NCBI RefSeq assembly: GCF_014651675.1
Contig: NZ_BMXI01000016.1
Location: 62,001 to 126,000 of the forward strand
DNA: 64,000 nucleotides
Direction: 5' to 3'
Source of the DNA: Roseibacillus persicicus
GTDB taxonomy: Bacteria > Verrucomicrobiota > Verrucomicrobiia > Verrucomicrobiales > Akkermansiaceae
Part shown: in pieces, positions 17,530 through 25,222 of the stretch
Layout of the letters: each line of letters begins with the position of its first letter
Numbering within the stretch: position 1 is the stretch's first letter
Notes under the pieces: model-generated
Databases searched by the model: none
Seen by the model: the letters and a program-made list of their open reading frames with translations, nothing else
What the model was told of the DNA's origin: nothing
Program-made: the position numbers and the translations under genes

Positions 17530-17621
17530 GAGGCCCTCAGAATGCCCGAACTAGTTAATCTTTGCAAAATAAAAAGGCTCCCTCCGAGCACGGGTTCACG
17601 TCCGGCAAGCCTTCTTCGAAA

Positions 17622-18248
17622 TCACGAATCATCCTTTTCTGCCAGAGCGCTGTGAACACCTTTCAAATCCTCGCGACGAAAGGCTTCGCGAGAGAGCAGA
17701 CCAAGGGAAAGAGCGAGAAAAACACAATGAAAGGAAAAGCTCCCCAACAGGGCTCGCAACTGGGTGTCCACTCCGGTTTGAATCCTCTCTGCCCTCGCTT
17801 TCTGCTCCGCCAGCGTCCAATCCGGTTCGCTCCGCGCAATCAGAAGACCAAAACGAATCGCATAGCCACCAGTCACGGTCGGGGCAAAGAGTGAACTCAC
17901 CACGAGAAACGCACTCACAAAAAGACAAGAGAATCCTCCCAGGAATCGAAACCGCGTCCCCTTCTCCCGAAAACCAAAAAACTGAACCATGAGACCCAGT
18001 GCCGCAGCCATCCCCGCAAACATCGAAGCCGAAAGGGAAAACCGGACCGCAGCCTCGAAGCGTTCCAGCGACACCTTTTGAAATTCTTCCCGCGCGGCGA
18101 CCGACTCGAACTGATCCGGCTCCAAAACCGAGCGCAAAGCATTTTCCAGAGAACTCTCAATCGACACCTTGAGCATAGCGGGGCCGAACCAAGCGGCCAG
18201 CAGACTGAAGAATACTCCCACGGCACACAGAAAGCCCAAGACCCGCAT
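17622..18248 (-). CDS. putative integral membrane protein, unknown
   Basis: 208 residues. Hydrophobic stretches occur at about 1-25, 75-92, 100-125 and 172-190, so four membrane segments are likely. The region between the first two (28-72) is acidic and probably extracytoplasmic. No family motif was recognised. The gene lies 12 bases downstream of the pseudouridine synthase on the same strand, so the two likely share a transcript. Confidence 0.65.
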   Translation of the reverse strand: MRVLGFLCAVGVFFSLLAAWFGPAMLKVSIESSLENALRSVLEPDQFESVAAREEFQKVSLERFEAAVRFSLSASMFAGMAAALGLMVQFFGFREKGTRFRFLGGFSCLFVSAFLVVSSLFAPTVTGGYAIRFGLLIARSEPDWTLAEQKARAERIQTGVDTQLRALLGSFSFHCVFLALSLGLLSREAFRREDLKGVHSALAEKDDS

Positions 18249-18260
18249 CGTCTCGAAAGC

Positions 18261-18992
18261 TCAGGCTTTTTCCGCCCGATGGAAAGAGCAGAGTTGCAGC
18301 TCGTCCGCCGTCAGCATTCGCCACTCGCCGGGTTGCAGGGCTGGGTCCAAGCTCAAAGGTCCCATAGTCTCGCGATGGAGGGCGGTGACTTTCACGTCGA
18401 AGCGGGCAAACATCCTCTTCACCTGATGATGCTTTCCTTCATAGATGGTGAGGAGGCATTGCCGGCCGGACAAGAGTTCAACTTGGGCGGGCTGGGTGGC
18501 GACCTGTTCTTTCGCAAACCAAATGCCCTTTTCAAAGGCCACGACTATCTCAGGAGTCACGTCACCATCGCAAGTCACCCGATAGCGTTTACCCAGCTTA
18601 CGTCCGGGTTCAGTGAGAGCCTCGGTCAAACTGCTGTCATTGGACAAAATCAACAGACCCGAGGTGAAACGGTCCAAGCGCCCTGCCAGATGCAGCTCAG
18701 TTGCCCAAGGTTCGCCAATCAGATCGACCACCGTCCGGTGCTCGAGATCAGAGGTCGCACTCACAACCCCCAACGGCTTGTGCAACATCAAAGAACGCGC
18801 CACCCGGGCCTGCAGAACCTCACTTCCACATTCAACGCGGTCGAAGGGACCCACCTGAAACGCGCCTTCGGGACAGACGACTCCATTGACTCGCACCATT
18901 CCTCTGGAAAGACGCTCCCGAACTTCGCGCCGCCCCCATTGGCCCCACTTTCCTACCATCCGATCCAAGCGCACCGCCGAATTGTCAGACAA
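18261..18992 (-). CDS. RsuA/RluB-family pseudouridine synthase
   Basis: 243 residues. An S4 RNA-binding domain occupies residues 7-60 (RLDRMVG, RERLSRGMVRVNG). The catalytic domain follows, with GRLDRFTSGLLIL at about 104-116; the Asp of RLD is the catalytic residue that attacks uridine. GKHHQVKRMF is also family-typical. It should convert a uridine in rRNA to pseudouridine; the target (16S or 23S) cannot be assigned. The frame begins at TTG 18992 or GTG 18974; neither has a good ribosome-binding site. It is divergent from the Cys-rich peptide gene across 205 bases. Confidence 0.9.
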   Translation of the reverse strand: MSDNSAVRLDRMVGKWGQWGRREVRERLSRGMVRVNGVVCPEGAFQVGPFDRVECGSEVLQARVARSLMLHKPLGVVSATSDLEHRTVVDLIGEPWATELHLAGRLDRFTSGLLILSNDSSLTEALTEPGRKLGKRYRVTCDGDVTPEIVVAFEKGIWFAKEQVATQPAQVELLSGRQCLLTIYEGKHHQVKRMFARFDVKVTALHRETMGPLSLDPALQPGEWRMLTADELQLCSFHRAEKA

Positions 18993-19123
18993 GATCGCCG
19001 GAACAACCAGATTTAGTTATTTCCCCTCTCTTTTTCGCCGGAAAAAAAGCATTGCTAACCAGTGGGTTTGGCAAAAAACCAATCTCGCGCGCAAATTTCT
19101 TCAAAAAAGTTCAGACAAACCGG

Positions 19124-19151
19124 TTGCGGAGCGGCTTTTATCTCATAGATT
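19124..19151 (+). promoter_or_regulatory. possible sigma-70 promoter for the Cys-rich peptide
   Basis: TTGCGG (19124-19129) and TAGATT (19146-19151) are 16 bases apart, 47 bases before the ATG at 19198. Both boxes are imperfect, so this is only a candidate. Confidence 0.35.
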
Positions 19152-19197
19152 ACTGCTGAGCTCAGCTCGTTGAATCGACTACAACCAAATCAAAACT

Positions 19198-19488
19198 ATG
19201 AAATCAATCCTGTCCACACTCCTCGCTTCCCTCTTCCTTGCAGGCTTCGCTCTCGCGGGCGACTGTGAAAAGTGCAAGAAGGGCGACAAGAAAGAAGAAG
19301 CTCTCATCGCTGGCGACTGCGAGAAGTGCAAGAAAGGCGACAAGAAGGAAGAAGCTTTGATCGCTGGTGACTGCAAGAAGTGCAAAAAAGGCGACAAGAA
19401 AGAAGAAGCTGCCCTTGCTCATTGCGGAAAGTGCAAGAAAGACGACAAGCACGAAGAAGAAGAGAAGGAAGAGGTTTTCGCAGCCTAA
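19198..19488 (+). CDS. secreted Cys-rich, Lys/Glu-rich tandem repeat peptide
   Basis: 96 residues: a clean signal peptide (1-20, ending FALA) and then four 18-residue units at 21-38, 39-56, 57-74 and 75-92. Units 1-3 follow the pattern GDCxKCKKGDKKEEA; unit 4 is diverged (HCGKCKKDD). Each unit carries one CxxC pair, so the mature protein has eight cysteines and is otherwise almost all Lys, Glu, Asp, Gly and Ala. Codons are highly uniform (AAG, GAC, GAA), as in well-expressed genes. A good hairpin terminator follows 28 bases after the stop, so it is a single-gene unit. I know no named family. Metal binding or redox buffering in the periplasm are inferences; a structural disulfide-linked role is also possible. 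Confidence 0.82.
   Translation: MKSILSTLLASLFLAGFALAGDCEKCKKGDKKEEALIAGDCEKCKKGDKKEEALIAGDCKKCKKGDKKEEAALAHCGKCKKDDKHEEEEKEEVFAA
19258..19473 (+). repeat. 54-bp tandem repeat, four units, inside the Cys-rich peptide gene
   Basis: Units at 19258-19311, 19312-19365, 19366-19419 and 19420-19473. The first three are nearly identical in DNA, which points to recent duplication; the fourth is diverged. The unit is an exact multiple of three, so gain or loss keeps the frame. Confidence 0.9.
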
Positions 19489-19516
19489 GCGAACCCTTAC
19501 TTAATCAAGACTTTAA

Positions 19517-19543
19517 AGCTCGTCGCTCCGACGGGCTTTTTTT
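19517..19543 (+). terminator. intrinsic terminator after the Cys-rich peptide gene
   Basis: AGCTCGTCG and CGACGGGCT form a 9-bp stem with one G-T pair and a 3-base loop, followed by a run of seven T. It ends the single-gene transcript before the SDR gene. Confidence 0.85.
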
Positions 19544-19589
19544 GTGCCTCAATATCTGGACTTTCCGAGGATTGGGCGCAACTTGCCAA

Positions 19590-20282
19590 ATGGCTAAAAT
19601 ACTCCTCATCGGCGGAAATTCAGGTATCGGACTGGCGAGCGCGCGCAAGCTGAAGGCTGACGGGCACGAAGTCATTGCGGCCGCACGGGGAAAAGACCAA
19701 TTGGAAAGCCTTGGAATCCCCTGCCAAGAATTCGATGCAACCGCAGTGAGCAAACTCACACTACCGGAACAACTCGATGGGCTCGCCTATTTTCCCGGCA
19801 CGATCAACCTGAAACCGTTTGCGCGCCTCGACAAGGACGCCTTTCTCAACGACCTGCAAATCAACACTCTGGCAGCCGTCGAGGTGATTCAACAAGCCCT
19901 CCCTTCCCTCAAAAAGTCTTCGGCAGCCTCCGTCGTTCTTTTCTCGACCGTTGCGGTTCAACTCGGGATGCCGTTTCACTCCTCAATCGCAGTCTCCAAA
20001 GGCGCCATCGAGGGCCTCACCCGCGCCTTGGCCGCAGAACTGGCTCCAACGGTACGGGTCAACGCCATCGCTCCCTCCCTGACCGATACTCCCCTCGCCT
20101 CCAGCCTAATCTCGAGTGAAGACAAGCGAACCAATGCCGAGAACCGTCATCCCCTCAAACGACTGGCCAGCGCTGAAGAGTTGGCTAATTTGACCGCCTA
20201 TCTCTTGGGCTCCGAATCCGCCCCCCTCACCGGCCAAATTCTTCATCCGGACAATGGTCTATCGTCCGTGAAACTCTTCTAG
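19590..20282 (+). CDS. SDR-family oxidoreductase lacking the catalytic tyrosine
   Basis: 230 residues from ATG 19590. The start is set by the Rossmann strand MAKILLIGGNSGIG; the frame is open further upstream but only through the terminator. The nucleotide motif GGNSGIG is at 8-14, S119 is the expected catalytic serine and K137 the lysine. The tyrosine of the YxxxK motif is replaced by I133 in HSSIAVSKG, so normal proton transfer cannot occur. The rest is well conserved (VRVNAIAPSLTDTPLA at 156-170, TGQILHPDNG near the end). I recall similar Tyr-less members in other bacteria, which would make this a subgroup trait and not decay. Function unknown. Confidence 0.85.
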   Translation: MAKILLIGGNSGIGLASARKLKADGHEVIAAARGKDQLESLGIPCQEFDATAVSKLTLPEQLDGLAYFPGTINLKPFARLDKDAFLNDLQINTLAAVEVIQQALPSLKKSSAASVVLFSTVAVQLGMPFHSSIAVSKGAIEGLTRALAAELAPTVRVNAIAPSLTDTPLASSLISSEDKRTNAENRHPLKRLASAEELANLTAYLLGSESAPLTGQILHPDNGLSSVKLF

Positions 20283-20365
20283 AAGGAGCGCAAATCCTCT
20301 CATTTGCCACGCGCAAAATACTGATTCATTGCCCTGCGACGCCCGCAGAGCCATGATGCGAGGGT

Positions 20366-20596
20366 ATGCAAAAACACGATCTACTCCACGAGTTCCCCGA
20401 GCACCGCGAACGCATTCATGAACTGAAGATCAGCGACAACCACTTTCGTCGCCTTTTCGACAGCTACCACGAAGTGAACGACGAGGTTCACCGCATCGAA
20501 ACGGGGGTCGAAAACACTGACGACCCGGTCCTCAATCAACTGCGCTTGGACCGGCTCAAGCTGAAGGACGAGCTCTACGCCATCATCGCGGCCTAG
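20366..20596 (+). CDS. YdcH family (DUF465) small protein
   Basis: 76 residues. The N-terminal LLHEFPEHRERIHELK and DNHFRRLFDSYHEVNDEVHRIE are typical of DUF465/YdcH, a short helical hairpin protein of unknown function, mostly coiled coil. It stands alone, 83 bases after the SDR gene. Confidence 0.9.
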   Translation: MQKHDLLHEFPEHRERIHELKISDNHFRRLFDSYHEVNDEVHRIETGVENTDDPVLNQLRLDRLKLKDELYAIIAA

Positions 20597-20720
20597 CAGC
20601 CCCTTCAACTGGCGCCACAGATCCTCTGGCCTGCGCTTCCCCAAAGGTTCACGGCAACCCCTCCTCGAGCTTTTTTCCGGAAACTCTCAGGAGCCCGTCG
20701 CCATCGCCGGAGGTCAGCGG

Positions 20721-20769
20721 CAATAATTCGACAATTACCCCTTGCCGACTCCTATAATTCGACTATTCT
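20721..20769 (+). promoter_or_regulatory. promoter-operator of the arsR-like gene: two TAATTCGAC half-repeats with -10 boxes
   Basis: Two related sites, AATAATTCGACAATTA (20722-20737) and ATAATTCGACTATT (20754-20767), are 32 bases apart. The first is nearly palindromic (TAATT/AATTA arms). A perfect TATAAT lies at 20753-20758 within the second, and TTGCCG/TATTCT with 16-base spacing lies at 20742-20769. Overlap of the repeats with the promoter is what ArsR-type autorepression would need; binding itself is inferred. Confidence 0.5.
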
Positions 20770-20775
20770 TGAAGT

Positions 20776-21099
20776 ATCGAAACGACTGACGCCAGCCAAG
20801 CCTTTGCCGCCCTCGCCCATCCCGTGCGATTGGAAGTCTTTCGCACCTTGATCTGGAACTCACCAGAGGCAATCGCAGCGGGACAACTGGCGGAGAAGAT
20901 GGAGATCCCAGCCAACACTTTGTCTTTCCACTTAAAGGAACTGACCAATGCCGGACTGGTATTCTCCCGTCGCGAAGGCCGCTCCATCCTCTACGCGGTT
21001 CAGCCAACAACCGTCCGCGAGCTGGTGACCTTTTTCGTCGGGCATTGCTGCCAGGGGCGCCCCGAGCTGTGCCAACCCGAATCTGACAACTGCTGTTAA
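20776..21099 (+). CDS. ArsR/SmtB-family transcriptional regulator
   Basis: 107 residues if read from ATC 20776, 91 from the first standard start, GTG 20824. The winged-helix domain is clear (VRLEVFRTL, LAEKMEIPANTLSFHLKEL, GLVFSRREGRSILYAV). The N-terminal ETTDASQAFAALAHP, which forms helix 1 in this family, is encoded upstream of the GTG with no ATG, GTG or TTG before the stop at 20770. Thus the GTG start would remove a conserved helix, and ATC sits where homologues have Met. The C-terminus carries thiols: HCC, LC and a terminal CC pair, likely arsenite or other soft-metal ligands. It probably represses itself and the next gene, which starts 9 bases after its stop. Confidence 0.85.
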   Translation: METTDASQAFAALAHPVRLEVFRTLIWNSPEAIAAGQLAEKMEIPANTLSFHLKELTNAGLVFSRREGRSILYAVQPTTVRELVTFFVGHCCQGRPELCQPESDNCC

Positions 21100-21108
21100 A
21101 TAAAAGTT

Positions 21109-21564
21109 ATGATGACTATCGCCGAACTGAAATCCGCCCTCGCTCCTCACTCGGACAAGATCCTGCAAATCCAGCTTCCAGACCAATCGCTGGTGCCCGC
21201 GCACTTCCACATCACCGAGGTCGCCTTTCTCAAGAAGGACTTCATCGATTGTGGCGGCACGATTCGCCATGAAGGACGTTGCCAGCTGCAGGCCTGGGTC
21301 GCCGATGACTACGACCACCGGGTGCCTGTCTCCCGCTTTCTCAAAATCCTGGAACACGGAGCTCCCGTCCTTCCCACCGAAGCCCTTCCGGTGGAGGTGG
21401 AGTATGAGCACCCCGTCATTTCACAATTTCCTCTCGTCGAGGTGAAAGTGACAGACGAGACCGTGACCCTGGTGGTGGAAAATCGCCACACTGACTGCTT
21501 GGCGAAGGATGTCTGCGGACTCACTCCCGAGCCCTCGTGTGCCCCCGGCTCCGGCTGCTGCTAA
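21109..21564 (+). CDS. DUF6428-like protein, partner of the ArsR regulator
   Basis: 151 residues, soluble. The central LVPAHFHITEVAFLKKDFIDCGG and QLQAWVADDYDHR resemble DUF6428 proteins, which I recall next to arsR in arsenic-related operons of Bacteroidota and others. The C-terminus is cysteine-rich (DCLAKDVCG, SCAP, ending GCC). Second in a two-gene unit with arsR; no arsenate reductase, ArsB/Acr3 or methyltransferase follows. Function is unknown; metalloid binding or stress response is inferred from context and cysteines. ATG at 21109 or 21112 are both possible. Confidence 0.72.
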   Translation: MMTIAELKSALAPHSDKILQIQLPDQSLVPAHFHITEVAFLKKDFIDCGGTIRHEGRCQLQAWVADDYDHRVPVSRFLKILEHGAPVLPTEALPVEVEYEHPVISQFPLVEVKVTDETVTLVVENRHTDCLAKDVCGLTPEPSCAPGSGCC

Positions 21565-21678
21565 CCCGGGAGCCCGGCTCTGAGCCTGAGGTGGGCCAGG
21601 TTTTACACAATACACCCACTTCATGCTCACTCCCCCATTGCCAAAGCGCGCTGGCTCTTTCAAGCTGGCTCTCCAGCA

Positions 21679-23097
21679 ATGTCTCCCATTCTCCTAATAG
21701 TCGATGACGAGAAACCCACCCGCGATGGACTGCGGATGGCGCTGGATGAGACCTTTGATGTCTATGTGGCGGCAGATCTGACCCAAGCTCGGGAAGTTCT
21801 GAAGAGCGAGAATGTGGACCTCCTCCTCACCGACCTGAGGCTGGGGGCCGAGTCCGGGATGGACCTCATCGAGGAAGCGCTCGCCCTCCCCAAGCCCCCG
21901 GTCGCGGTGATGATGACCGCCTACGGATCGGTCGACACGGCCGTAGAGGCTATGCGTCGCGGGGCCTTTCACTTCGTGACCAAGCCCCTCAATCTCGATG
22001 AGGTGGAGAACCTTTTGCAAAAGGCGGCCCGCACTCGCAAGCTGGAGAAGCAGAATATCGAGCTCAAAACAGAGAATGTCCGGCTGCGGAAAAAAAGCTC
22101 TCAGGCTCCTTCTGGCCTCGACCGTATTCTGGGCAAATCCGACGCCATTCGCCGCGTGACGGAAATGGTGGAGCAGGTCGCTGCGACCCGGGCCACCGTC
22201 CTCATCGAGGGCGAATCCGGAACGGGTAAGGAATTGGTGGCCCACGCCTTGCACGATCTCTCCGGGCGCCCGGCGGAAAAATTCGTCATCGTCAATTGCG
22301 CCGCCCTCTCTCCCCAGTTGCTGGAGTCGGAGCTCTTTGGTCATGAAAAAGGAGCCTTCACCGGTGCCAGCCAGCGCCGTATCGGACGCTTCGAGCAAGC
22401 ACATGGAGGAACCTTGGTCTTGGATGAAATCGGCGAAATTGACCCCGCCACCCAAGTCAAACTACTCCGCGTCCTCTCCGAGCGCTCCGTCGAACGAGTC
22501 GGTTCGAACACCCCCATCGAAGTCGATGTCCGCCTCGTCGCCGCCACGAACAAATCCCTGCGCCAGTTGGTAGCTGACGGTGAGTTTCGCGAAGACCTCT
22601 TTTTCCGGCTCAATGTGCTGAAGATCGACATGCCGCCCCTCCGCTCGCGGCCGGAGGACATCGTGCTTCTGGCCAATGCCTTCCTGACAGAATTCGCCGA
22701 GGAAAACTCACGTCCCATCAAGCCCCTCGCTGATGACGCTCTCGCGGTGGTGCGGAATTATCCCTGGCCTGGCAACGTGCGCGAACTCCGAACCGCGATG
22801 GAACACGGAGTCATTCTTTCAAACACCGACCAAATCGAGGCCCGCCACCTGCCGGGGTTCGTCTTGGGACAAGAGAACGGCTTCCCCATTCCATCGGATG
22901 AACAGATTGGAGTCGAAAAGAATCTTGCGCCGCACGCTGAACTCAACTTGCATGCGCTCGAGAGTGACGCCATCCAGCGAGCGCTGAGACAAACTGACGG
23001 AAACAAAACAAAAGCAGCAAGCCTTCTCGGTATTAGCCGCAGAACCTTGCAACGAAAATTGAGCGAAAGCCCATCCCACGACTCTAAGACTCTCTAA
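21679..23097 (+). CDS. NtrC-family sigma-54-dependent response regulator
   Basis: 472 residues in the standard order. Receiver domain at 1-115 with D9-D10, phospho-acceptor D52 and K102. Linker coiled coil at about 112-140. AAA+ domain at about 145-385 with Walker A GESGTGKE at 178-185, the sigma-54 contact loop GAFTGA at 225-230 and Walker B LVLDEIGEID. The Fis-type HTH is at the C-terminus (NKTKAASLLGISRRTLQRKL). It activates sigma-54 promoters on phosphorylation by a sensor kinase. No kinase gene is adjacent, and targets are unknown. Confidence 0.95.
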   Translation: MSPILLIVDDEKPTRDGLRMALDETFDVYVAADLTQAREVLKSENVDLLLTDLRLGAESGMDLIEEALALPKPPVAVMMTAYGSVDTAVEAMRRGAFHFVTKPLNLDEVENLLQKAARTRKLEKQNIELKTENVRLRKKSSQAPSGLDRILGKSDAIRRVTEMVEQVAATRATVLIEGESGTGKELVAHALHDLSGRPAEKFVIVNCAALSPQLLESELFGHEKGAFTGASQRRIGRFEQAHGGTLVLDEIGEIDPATQVKLLRVLSERSVERVGSNTPIEVDVRLVAATNKSLRQLVADGEFREDLFFRLNVLKIDMPPLRSRPEDIVLLANAFLTEFAEENSRPIKPLADDALAVVRNYPWPGNVRELRTAMEHGVILSNTDQIEARHLPGFVLGQENGFPIPSDEQIGVEKNLAPHAELNLHALESDAIQRALRQTDGNKTKAASLLGISRRTLQRKLSESPSHDSKTL

Positions 23098-23122
23098 CTC
23101 CCCTTCTCACAACGACCTCAAA

Positions 23123-24916
23123 ATGAACCAAAACGGCTCAGCTAATCTGGCAACCCTGACCCTCCGGGCAACTTTCTTCATCCTTCTCCTCGTCATGGCC
23201 GTCCTTCATGTCACGAGCCTTTTTCGAGGATTGGATTCGGCCCATGGCATGGAACAAGCCGCCATCGCTCGCGAAGTCGCCCGCGGCAACGGACTCGTCA
23301 CCAAGGTTCTCCGCCCGGCTTCGATTCGCCAAAACCGAGAAGCGACCAACGAGACGGGCACACTGGCCGACGCCTGTAAGAACACCTACCACGCCCCCCT
23401 TCAACCCCTGCTCCTCGGAGCCGTCTTCCGCGCGCAGGGCGCACAGAACTTCGAGGCCTGGCGCCCTGGAAAGAACGAATATATCTATCAACTGGACCGC
23501 GTGGTCGCCGGGTTTTCCATCGTTTGCATGATGCTGGCGATTGGGGTGACCTATCTCTTGGTCTGCCGGATATTTGATGCCCGCATCGCCTCCACCACCG
23601 CTCTTCTCATGCTTTTCTGCGAGCTTTTCTGGAAAATGTCGATGAGCGGACTCCCCCAAATGCTCATGCTCTTGCTGTTCACTTGCGGGTGCTACTTCGC
23701 TTATCGCGCCATTGAGGCCAGTGAAGAAGGCGGACTTCCGATTCTGCACGCTCTCCTGGCTGCAGTCTTTTTCGCCCTCCTTTGCCTCACCCACTGGCTC
23801 GCGATCTGGATTGTGATCGGATATGCAGTGATGGCGGCTCTCTTCATCAAGCCCAGAGGGGTCGCGGGCATTATCGCTCTGGTGGCGGTTATTGCCGCAG
23901 TGATTGTTCCTGTGCTCCAAAACATCAAAGTCTCGGGGAACCCCGGCGGAACGGCAGTGCTCGTTCTTTTCGAAGGTCTGGCCGGTTCCGAGGAATATGC
24001 CATGCGTAGCCTCGAGACCATCCCGCTCAACCTCCGCCAGCTTGCGATCCACGTGCTGCGTCTTTCGGTCATGCAGACCAAAGATCTCTACGCCTACTTC
24101 GGAGCCATCATCGCCGCCCCGATTTTCTTCGTGGCCCTCTTTCACCCCTTCAAAAGAGCGTCCATCAGTCATTTCCGCTGGGTTCTCCTCGTGATGTGGA
24201 TCTCAGCCACCCTGGGAATGGCCCTCTTTGGATTAAAAGGAGGAGAGAACTCGCCCAATCAGCTCCACCTCCTCTTCGCCCCCCTCATGGGAGCCTATGG
24301 ACTGGCCATGCTGAGCGTTCTCTGGTCCCGCCTCGAATTCCCGAAAACCATTCCTCTGATGTCCCACGCCCACTTGGCCCTGGTGGTCGTCATCTCCGCG
24401 AGCCCCTTCATGCTGCGGATGCCGTTCGACGTCTTGAACTCACTCTCCAGTGGAGAAAATATCGCTCCGAACTATCCTCCCTACGCGCCGAGCATCCTCG
24501 ATAGCAGCATCGTGGACTACGCGGACAAAAACGAAATCATCGCCTCGGACCAACCGTGGGCAGTGGCCTGGTATGCCGACCGGCGCTCACTCTGGCTCCC
24601 CATCAAGCTCTCTGAGCTTGAAACGATCGAGAATATTGCCGATGCGGAAGAGACCCCGATTGTGGGAGTCCTGACCACCCCAATCTCAAGCGGCACCCGT
24701 CCGCTGACCGAAACCGCAGGCTTCTACGGCGAGTATCTGAGCCTGATGCTCGATGGCTGGGCCGCTCTGGCCACCAGCACCTCACCCGAACGTCGGTTGG
24801 TCAGCAAGGAAGACCGTGAGCTCAAGGGCTTCTACTCCCGCTACCCCTTCCCCCGTGTGCTCTTCTTCCGTAGCTCCCCCATGGTTCTCTACACCTCCCG
24901 CAGCCCAGGCTCATAA
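23123..24916 (+). CDS. GT-C-like (GT39/ArnT-type) integral membrane protein
   Basis: 597 residues with about ten membrane segments in the first 440, starting with 13-32. The first outer loop has LDSAHGMEQAAIAREVARGNG at about 36-56, the layout of GT-C glycosyltransferases in which an acidic residue in this loop is catalytic. The C-terminal 140 residues (from about 455) are extracytoplasmic and hydrophilic. Such enzymes transfer a sugar from a polyprenyl-phosphate donor to lipid or protein. Substrate is unknown and the assignment rests on topology and the loop pattern. Confidence 0.65.
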   Translation: MNQNGSANLATLTLRATFFILLLVMAVLHVTSLFRGLDSAHGMEQAAIAREVARGNGLVTKVLRPASIRQNREATNETGTLADACKNTYHAPLQPLLLGAVFRAQGAQNFEAWRPGKNEYIYQLDRVVAGFSIVCMMLAIGVTYLLVCRIFDARIASTTALLMLFCELFWKMSMSGLPQMLMLLLFTCGCYFAYRAIEASEEGGLPILHALLAAVFFALLCLTHWLAIWIVIGYAVMAALFIKPRGVAGIIALVAVIAAVIVPVLQNIKVSGNPGGTAVLVLFEGLAGSEEYAMRSLETIPLNLRQLAIHVLRLSVMQTKDLYAYFGAIIAAPIFFVALFHPFKRASISHFRWVLLVMWISATLGMALFGLKGGENSPNQLHLLFAPLMGAYGLAMLSVLWSRLEFPKTIPLMSHAHLALVVVISASPFMLRMPFDVLNSLSSGENIAPNYPPYAPSILDSSIVDYADKNEIIASDQPWAVAWYADRRSLWLPIKLSELETIENIADAEETPIVGVLTTPISSGTRPLTETAGFYGEYLSLMLDGWAALATSTSPERRLVSKEDRELKGFYSRYPFPRVLFFRSSPMVLYTSRSPGS

Positions 24917-24919
24917 ATC

Positions 24920-25222
24920 ATGGCAAAAAAAAATTCCAAGCTACCACCTTTTGAGGAAGCTCTCGAGAAGCTCGAAGGGATCGTCAATTTGATGGAAACC
25001 GAGAGCCTTCCGCTCGAAGCCCTTTTAAACAACTACGAAGACGGCCACGAGCTCATCGCTCATTGCCAAGGTCTCCTCCAAAATGCCCGCGAAAGAATCG
25101 ATATCGTGCACATGAACGATGCGAATAACAAAGCGGTTACTGAAAACAAGCTCGCCAGCGAAAGCACTTCAAGCGACACTCTCCCTTCCGAAGCCGCGTC
25201 CGATGACACCCGACTCCTCTAA
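24920..25222 (+). CDS. xseB: exodeoxyribonuclease VII small subunit
   Basis: 100 residues, start ATG 24920, 3 bases after the previous stop. The conserved core LPPFEEALEKLEGIVNLME and LEALLNNYEDGHELI, followed by CQGLLQNARERIDIV, is diagnostic. XseB binds XseA to form the ssDNA exonuclease; xseA is not in the window. The C-terminal 35 residues are Ser/Thr-rich and poorly conserved. Its end overlaps dxs by 20 bases, the common xseB-dxs arrangement though without ispA. Confidence 0.92.
   Translation: MAKKNSKLPPFEEALEKLEGIVNLMETESLPLEALLNNYEDGHELIAHCQGLLQNARERIDIVHMNDANNKAVTENKLASESTSSDTLPSEAASDDTRLL

Noticed and set aside
19380-19589. Longer SDR start giving 300 residues
   Set aside because: It would begin inside the Cys-rich peptide gene and pass through the terminator; MAKILLIGGNSGIG at 19590 is the normal SDR start.
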